Positions 58,890 to 64,000 of a stretch of DNA of 64,000 nt are shown here, piece by piece; the stretch's first letter is position 1; every line of letters begins with the position of its first letter. The notes below the pieces were generated by a model. The model was given only the letters and a program-made list of their open reading frames with translations, ran no database searches and was not told the DNA's origin. Location: contig NC_016474.1 of assembly GCF_000226095.1 (NCBI RefSeq), positions 4,216,001-4,280,000 on the forward strand, read 5' to 3'. Source of the stretch: Thermothelomyces thermophilus ATCC 42464. Its lineage: Eukaryota > Ascomycota > Sordariomycetes > Sordariales > Chaetomiaceae. A program made the translations under genes and the position numbers.

Positions 58890-59460
58890 TCTTTCTGGAG
58901 TGCCGGTGTGGTGGGTGGGGAGGAAGTATAGGAAGTTATACAAGATGTGACGGTCTTTGCAATCCTCGGTGTTCCATGAAGCTTTCGCAGTACAGCTCTC
59001 AAATATGGAGGACTCTGTTGACACACATCAGCTAGCAGTGTCCATTCTATCACTCCGAGGACCTGGCTGCAACGAGCGATGCATGGACGGAAGGTGGAGT
59101 CTGGTTTGAGACAACCCAATTGACGTTGGGCAGGAAGAGCTCTCCTTCTTTTGTATCTCTGCTGCAGTTTGTTGGTTCCATGATTGGGCTGCTTGGAGTC
59201 AACATGGCCAGCGCCTTCCGCCCATGCGACATTTCGTCATAAGGCGAACCAATGGCAACTGCTAGGCTGTGCAGCGATGTGATGCTGTTCTCGGGGCCAG
59301 CAAAGGATTCTGCGTATTGTCAACCCAAACCGACCTAACAGAGGAAGAGAAGGCAATGGAAGGGCATATCAACCAACAAAACTGCTCCGGTACGGAACGA
59401 GCTTGCTTGGTTGTCTTCTTGCGCAGTACTGCATGATCATCGTCTGTTCAATCATGTGTG
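58890..59460 (-). repeat. Diverged inverted copy of the promoter of the nuclease-like gene
   Basis: Read on the minus strand, this segment follows 39390-40143 block by block. Shared blocks include GCAAGAAGACAA, CAAGCAAGCTCGT, GTTTGGTTGGTTGATAT-like sequence, CCTAGCAGTT-CCATTGGTTCGCC, CCAATCATGG, CTGCCCAACG, GGGTCGTCTCAAA-like sequence, and GAACAGAGTCCTC through GACCGTCACAT. Similarity reaches about the start codon of the gene at 40144 and then ends. No coding part of that gene follows; the RIP-affected block begins about 130 bases further on. It is therefore an orphaned promoter and leader. Substitutions are of all kinds, so the pair is old and not mainly RIP-driven. Confidence 0.75.
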
Positions 59461-59724
59461 TCCTTGATGGTCCGTCTCGGATGGCCATCATCACCCCGGC
59501 CGACTACCCGCAACCGGGCCGGCAGGTGGCAATGCCCCGTGCTCGGGAAATAATCTCCGTTGAGAGCCTGACTACCTACCTCCTGCGGTTTATGCCCACT
59601 AAAATAGACAGGGAAGCATCTCCAATTTTTGCTCTTCTTCTCTGTTATCGTGGTCCTTTCCTATCCTGTTCTCGGATATCCTAATTAGTTTTTTTGCCGT
59701 TCCTTGTCACAGCCTGTCCTGTAA

Positions 59725-60883
59725 TCTCGTACGTCCACGAGCCAAACCTTCGACCAACCTGGACTACGTTTTGGCGTGGAGATTGAGCTTGTTGTTAAGA
59801 GTAAGAGCCGGAACCATGCAGATTTCCGGAGCCTAGCCATGGAAATTTGCCTTCACCTCGAAAAATCCAGGATTCCGAGTCACGTTGCCTGCTTGTCTCA
59901 AAAGGCCGACGTCACCAAATCATACCAAAAATGGATCCAGAATTCAACACTGCCGTCTAACCCAGCTGAAAACCTCTGTAAGTTGACCCTATCGCCATAC
60001 AAGAGATTCCAAGGCAGATGGCCATACTTACCAGAGCTATTTTGAACCAGTCGGTGTTGAGCTCGTATCTTCGATCTTCTACACACAGCAGAGGCACAAA
60101 TGGATCCCCGAGTTACGCGAGACGTGGAGGGTTTTGGAGTCGGGGTTTGAGGTGCACGCCACCAAGGAGTGCAGCACTCACGTCCACCTCTCGCCGGCAA
60201 GCGGACCCTGGACGCTGAGCGCGGCGAGGGGGGTCGCGAAGGAAGCCATCTTCTTCGAGCGGTGCATCGACGGGCTGATGCCGGGCCACCGGCACATCAA
60301 CCCGTACTGCACGAGCAACCGGTGGAACGCGGTGTACGGCGGCCCGGACATGCCCCAGATCTTCGACGACCTCTCCCGCGCGGAGAGCCTCGCGGACCTG
60401 GGCGAGCGCATGTGCTGGTGCTCGAGGGACTCGGTGCACGCGCGGCAGACGCTCCACCAGGACGACTTTGTGCACCCGCACTTCCGCTGGAACCTGACCG
60501 CCCTGACGGAGAGCAGGACGCGGACGATCGAGTTCCGGCAGCCCCCGGCCTCCAGAAACGCCCGCGACACCCTGGCGTGGATCCTCTTTGCCGCCTGCCT
60601 CACCCGGTGGGCGTCCGAGCGCGCGGACGCGGCTCTCAACCCCGCCGAGACGCCCGAGATTGCGGATCTATACCGGTACGTGGGGGCGGGAGCGCACGTC
60701 AGCGTGGTGCCGGATGACATGTTGGCGTTGCTGGAGGGGCTGTTTCGGAGTGCGAAACCGCTGCCCGCGCCTCGGCATGACTTGAAGGGCATGACGGAGG
60801 AAGAAATGGACGAGTTGAAGACGGAGGCAAAGAGGAAAGGAATGTCATTGGAGAAGTATAAGGCACTGTTTGCTTATGAGTAA
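59725..60883 (+). CDS. Amidoligase-family protein (putative), 5' end unresolved
   Basis: The C-terminal exon 60018-60883 contains YFEPVGVELVSS, STHVHLSPASG, PYCTSNRWNAVYGG and TRTIEFRQPP; the upstream exon ends at 59977 and carries RFGVEIELVV. FGVEIE, VELVS, a His-x-His strand and EFR in this order are the signature of the fungal and bacterial putative amidoligase family (ATP-dependent COOH-NH2 ligases related to glutamate-cysteine ligase). The intron 59978-60017 (GTAAGT to GGCAG) is only 40 nt but is the choice that keeps the frame. The frame has a stop at 59722 and no ATG before FGVEIE, so a first exon must lie upstream, perhaps joined at the weak acceptor near 59741. The in-frame ATG at 59839 would lose the FGVEIE strand. 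Substrate unknown. Confidence 0.72.
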
Positions 60884-61636
60884 AGGGAAGTGATATATCT
60901 TTCAACGTTGATAATGTGTTCCTGGAGCTTCAGCACTACTCTCCCGACTGTCAGCTATGAGTTCACGTGTGGATAATCGTAAATGCAAGTGCATCTTGGT
61001 ATGGTAACTGACATCGAGAACACGATGTTGCACCAATAGGGAACGGCGCACTTCCGAATCGGGTAGTTATAGCAGGCTTACACACGGCCCAGCGATGACA
61101 TGCGCATTCACCCCTGCTTGGGTAGGATTAACCAAAAGCTGTGTCGGCCCAGGTGTTGTAGGCCAGGAGCTTCGCCTCCTCAGCAATGCTTTTACGGCTA
61201 TGGAGAAGTACATTCTCGAATCAATGTGTCATTATGGGGTACCGAGGTAGCGGAGATGTTCAGCACGGGGCACTTCCAGCGCCAGTCCGAGCGGCTCTCA
61301 TGATAAGTAATCAAGATTAAACAACGCATCGAAAGCCCTTCCTAACTGGTGATGGCGTCTCAGCTAACGTATTTCTTACTGGAATGATTTGGAATGATTA
61401 GTTATCAGGAATAGCACCCGGCGGAGACCCGAATTCCAGCATCATAAAAGCCCCCCCCTTTTCCCCCCTTTCAACCTCGACGATATGGCCGCTTAATTAA
61501 GCCAAGGAATCGCGATTTTAGGATATCTTTGAAGTCTCCAAATAAACCGTCACCATATCTCTCTTCGTTTTTTTCTTTGTTGTTTTCGTCCGTTTTCTTC
61601 TTCTTTTCTAACAAAAAGTCAAGCCAACCCGTCGCC
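60884..61636. other. Intergenic region with tautomerase promoter
   Basis: No supported gene. A C/T-rich tract at 61556-61612 directly precedes the tautomerase start, as is common in fungal promoters; a C-run lies at 61449-61470. Confidence 0.5.
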
Positions 61637-62222
61637 ATGCCCCTCTGGCAGATCTTCCACCCGCCCTCGACCTTTACCACCCCCGCCTCGAAGCAGGCGC
61701 TGGCGGCCGACCTGACGTCCATCTACACGAGCGCCGGGCTGCCCGCCTTCTACGTGGTCGTCCACTTCATCCCCGTCCCGGGCGCCGACACCTTCGTCGG
61801 CGGCCGCCCCCGCTCGGAGGATGCCGGTGCCCGGCCGTTCGTCCGCTTCGTGGCGGACCACATCGCCGTGCACGTCACGCCGAAGAACGGCGACGACGAC
61901 GACGTCGAGAGCGTGCAGAAGACCACGCGCGTCCTCGACAGGGTCCACGCGGCAATCCGGCCGCACGTGCGCGAGCAGGACTGCGACTGGGAGGTGCACA
62001 TCGACGAGACCCCCCGAGGGCTCTGGGCCATCAATGGGCTGGTGCCGCCCCCTTGTAAGTATTGCTTCTCGAGTCGGTCTCTCTCCTGCTCACTCTCGTT
62101 TTGGGGCACTTTTGAATGCTGATTTGTGATTGCTGTATTTGTGCAAAGTCGGGAGCGATGCTGAAAAGAGATGGGCTGAGCTGAACCGGCCGGTCGAATG
62201 GGAGGAGGAGCAGCCCGAGTGA
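61637..62222 (+). CDS. cis-CaaD-like tautomerase family protein
   Basis: Exons 61637-62054 and 62149-62222 join to 492 nt, 163 residues. The intron of 94 nt has GTAAGT and GCAAAG; splicing replaces the unspliced tail with FGSDAEKRWAELNRPVEW, the conserved end of this family. The start is MPLWQIFHPP: loss of Met exposes Pro1, the general base of tautomerase-superfamily enzymes. WEVHIDETPR-LWAINGLVPPP holds the Glu expected in the active site. The position equivalent to His28 of bacterial cis-3-chloroacrylate dehalogenase is Ile, so dehalogenase activity is not implied. The context GTCGCCATGC favours this ATG over the in-frame upstream start. Cytosolic by sequence. Physiological substrate unknown, as for most fungal members. 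Confidence 0.88.
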
Positions 62223-63825
62223 AAAAATTAAGCAATCAAGGTACAAACAGTATCAGATGCTCAAATTCGAAGGCGGAAGCTTTGGTTTCTCGTATCTGGA
62301 TCAGTCCAGTCAGTTATACTTGAGTGACTGAGACGCAGCAAGCAACAGAGAATCCTAACTCGGTCAACATGCTTTAATTATGCCCCAACTGAAAGTGACT
62401 GAAATAATGTCACAAGAGACCTCGAACGTATTAGTTAACGTTGGTTGGGAATGTAGATCCCTTGCAAACTCAGAAAAGAAATTGAACCGGCTTTTCGAGA
62501 GTTGGTTAATTAATTAGCGGGGCCCAAAAGCGGGAACAGCACTTTACTTGATCGAACACGTCTAGGTAGGCTTGATCTTGGATTTCGACGGAACTTTTGC
62601 GCTGTCCTCTCTAGGGAAATTGCCAAATATAAAAAGAACAGAGGAAGAAAATATGGAGGTACAATACAAGCTTGGTTCCGTGTGTCAGGGGTTAGCTCAA
62701 AGGGAAGCTGCCACACCTTTTTTGAGGAGGAACTTGGCGACTAAGACACAGGATAATTACCTGGTGCAATGAAAACACCGCCACGACGCCGACCAGGGGA
62801 GACGAAGCTTCGATACCTGAGTGTTTCTCCATCAGCATGTACGGACAATGATTGGGTCCTCAGCCTCGGAGACTACCAGACACTGGGCCTAGCAAACCAG
62901 TCCATAATTATGGAGTACATTGGAGGGGAGCTTGCATGCCGTCGTCAAGGGATAGAATGGATTGCCGTGCATGGACAATGCTGTGTCATTCAAGGGGGTT
63001 TGAACCTGCATAGAGTTGGCTTCTAAGGACTAAGGAACAACGTGGTAGATAGGCAGTTGTGGATTTGGACGCGGGCTGAACTGCCGGCGCCCGTGCAGAC
63101 GAACCGCAAGGCGTCGAGATGACGATGATTGCACGGTTCTTCGACCAGTCTGCGGTGGTGTGGCCGACATGTATATGCCGTGACGCCTTGTGGAATCTGT
63201 CGACCAAAAAAGAGCAATGGAACAATGGGGCTGGCGCTCTGGAAGCCCCGAGCCCGTCTCGATCGGGTACATTCCTGTATCCAAAAAGGGATGAATTCAT
63301 CTACAAGCGACATTTGGGGGGGTGGCACGCGCCAATCGGTTCTGTTGACGGAGACAAAGTTGTTTTCCCTGTCGAATAAGAGTTCCCCGGACTTGGCATC
63401 CATAACAAAGGTTAAATTAACCCCCGGCCTCGGCAGTTTCTAGACGAGGATGTAACTGGGCATCCAGAAGAATGACCTCCCATCCTCCCGCCCAGTTTGT
63501 CAGTTCGGCACTGGTCCCCCGCAGGAGCACATGGTGTCGGCAGCGACGAGCTGAGAAACGCGGAAGGAAAGTTGGACAGCAGACAGCCGAGGGCAGAGAG
63601 AGCATATATGAAGCAAGATGGACCTCTGGCTTTGGTCAAAGAGCACAAGCGGTAAATATTGAACTTTCGGTTTGGACTTGCACCGTCTACTTTACCTAGC
63701 ATCGCCGAACGCCTTCTCGCCCTTTCTCCTTACCTTGTTTGAAAATTCAAGTGAATATACGGTGATATCCCCTGCTGAACAAACACCAGCACAAGCCCGT
63801 CCCTCAATCGAGATACCCTCGCAAG
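62223..63825. other. Intergenic region
   Basis: About 1.6 kb of ordinary composition. Overlapping open frames on both strands (for example 62769-63026 and 63023-63403) show no family features, splice support or codon pattern, and I do not call them. The last 200 bases are the probable promoter and leader of the gene at 63826. Confidence 0.5.
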
Positions 63826-64000
63826 ATGCAACAAAAGGCTTGGATTGCTTCCATGGCCGCGGCCCAGGTCGCTAGGGCCCAGGAGCTGATGCGGTTCGGC
63901 TGTTCGCAGCTCACCATCGACCGCATCGACCCCTTGGTCAACCCGGGCAGCATACCGTCTCCGCACATGCACCAGATCATCGGCGGCAACTCGCTCAACG
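63826..64000 (+). CDS. DUF1996 secreted protein, N-terminal part (runs off the window)
   Basis: 58 codons to the window edge. The N-terminus KAWIASMAAAQVARAQE is a short signal peptide with a likely cleavage after ARA. It is followed by ELMRFGCSQL, then RIDPLVNPG, SPHMHQIIGGNSLN. The order Cys-Ser-Gln-Leu, DPLVNPG, PSPHxHQIxGGN is the hallmark of the DUF1996 family of extracellular fungal proteins, often followed by WSC carbohydrate-binding domains. The remainder, including any WSC domain, lies beyond 64000. Role unknown, probably cell-wall or plant-surface related by family distribution. Confidence 0.9.
   Translation, partial: MQQKAWIASMAAAQVARAQELMRFGCSQLTIDRIDPLVNPGSIPSPHMHQIIGGNSLN

Noticed and set aside
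60113-60792. Long open frames opposite and overlapping the amidoligase-like exon
   Set aside because: The amidoligase frame carries all recognisable motifs; the others are composition-driven shadows.
61619-62235. Minus-strand frames opposite the tautomerase
   Set aside because: Same reason: the plus-strand product is a complete, spliced member of a known family.
62769-63403. 85- and 126-codon frames in the last intergenic region
   Set aside because: No family resemblance, no splice signals, and overlapping open frames on the other strand. They may hide an unrecognised gene, but the sequence alone does not support one.
1-64000. tRNA, rRNA or other RNA genes, and CRISPR arrays
   Set aside because: Looked for B-box-like GGTTCGAATCC segments and cloverleaf pairs. 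The GGTTCGAAT matches found are in pol/gag repeats and have no cloverleaf around them. CRISPR is not expected in a fungus and none was seen.

Overview
The window looks like a chromosome segment of a filamentous ascomycete (Pezizomycotina, probably Sordariomycetes; this is inference). The evidence is short spliced genes with GTAAGT/CTRAC/YAG introns and GC-rich coding, set against long AT-rich blocks full of C-to-T and G-to-A transitions, mainly CpA to TpA, the signature of repeat-induced point mutation (RIP).

Layout. (1) 1-37.6 kb is a nested stack of five Ty3/Gypsy chromoviruses inside an unidentified RIP-degraded sequence. D (639-35997, +) is outermost. B (1393-24111, +) sits in the gag of D; A (1683-9269, -) sits in the 5' LTR of B; C (11959-19450, -) sits at the gag-pol junction region of B; E (25987-33482, -) sits in D. 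(2) 37.65-42.3 kb is a gene island that escaped RIP: a three-exon gene of unknown function and a PD-(D/E)XK-nuclease-like gene with an apparent one-base frameshift. (3) 42.3-58.76 kb is a second nested block, with element G (45908-53473, -) inside element F (42829-57925, -). (4) 58.8-64 kb is ordinary gene space: a diverged inverted copy of the promoter of the nuclease-like gene, an amidoligase-like gene, a cis-CaaD-like tautomerase and the start of a secreted DUF1996 gene.

The seven chromoviruses are one family of about 7.5 kb. All are pseudogenised by RIP but can be read by comparison. Gag (753 codons in C) ends in the zero frame; protease, RT, RNase H, integrase and a chromodomain are read in the -1 frame, through GGGAAAC followed six bases later by a GGGCCC stem-loop. 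The start-to-slip distance is exactly 2223 nt in A, B, C, F and G. The primer-binding site is complementary over 11 nt to a site in the element's own LTR, as in Tf1/sushi self-priming, and the pairing covaries between two subfamilies. Between the end of pol and the 3' LTR, six of the seven carry an antisense gene with a GAL4-type Zn2Cys6 pattern and a coiled coil; this gene travels together with the adjacent U3 promoter as an exchangeable 3' cassette. Four different U3 types are present on the same R-U5. Element B has instead a roughly 220-residue in-frame extension of Pol.

The most interesting content is therefore the modular retrotransposon: self-priming, frameshifting, chromodomain-bearing, and shuffling a cassette made of an antisense zinc-cluster gene and its promoter array.
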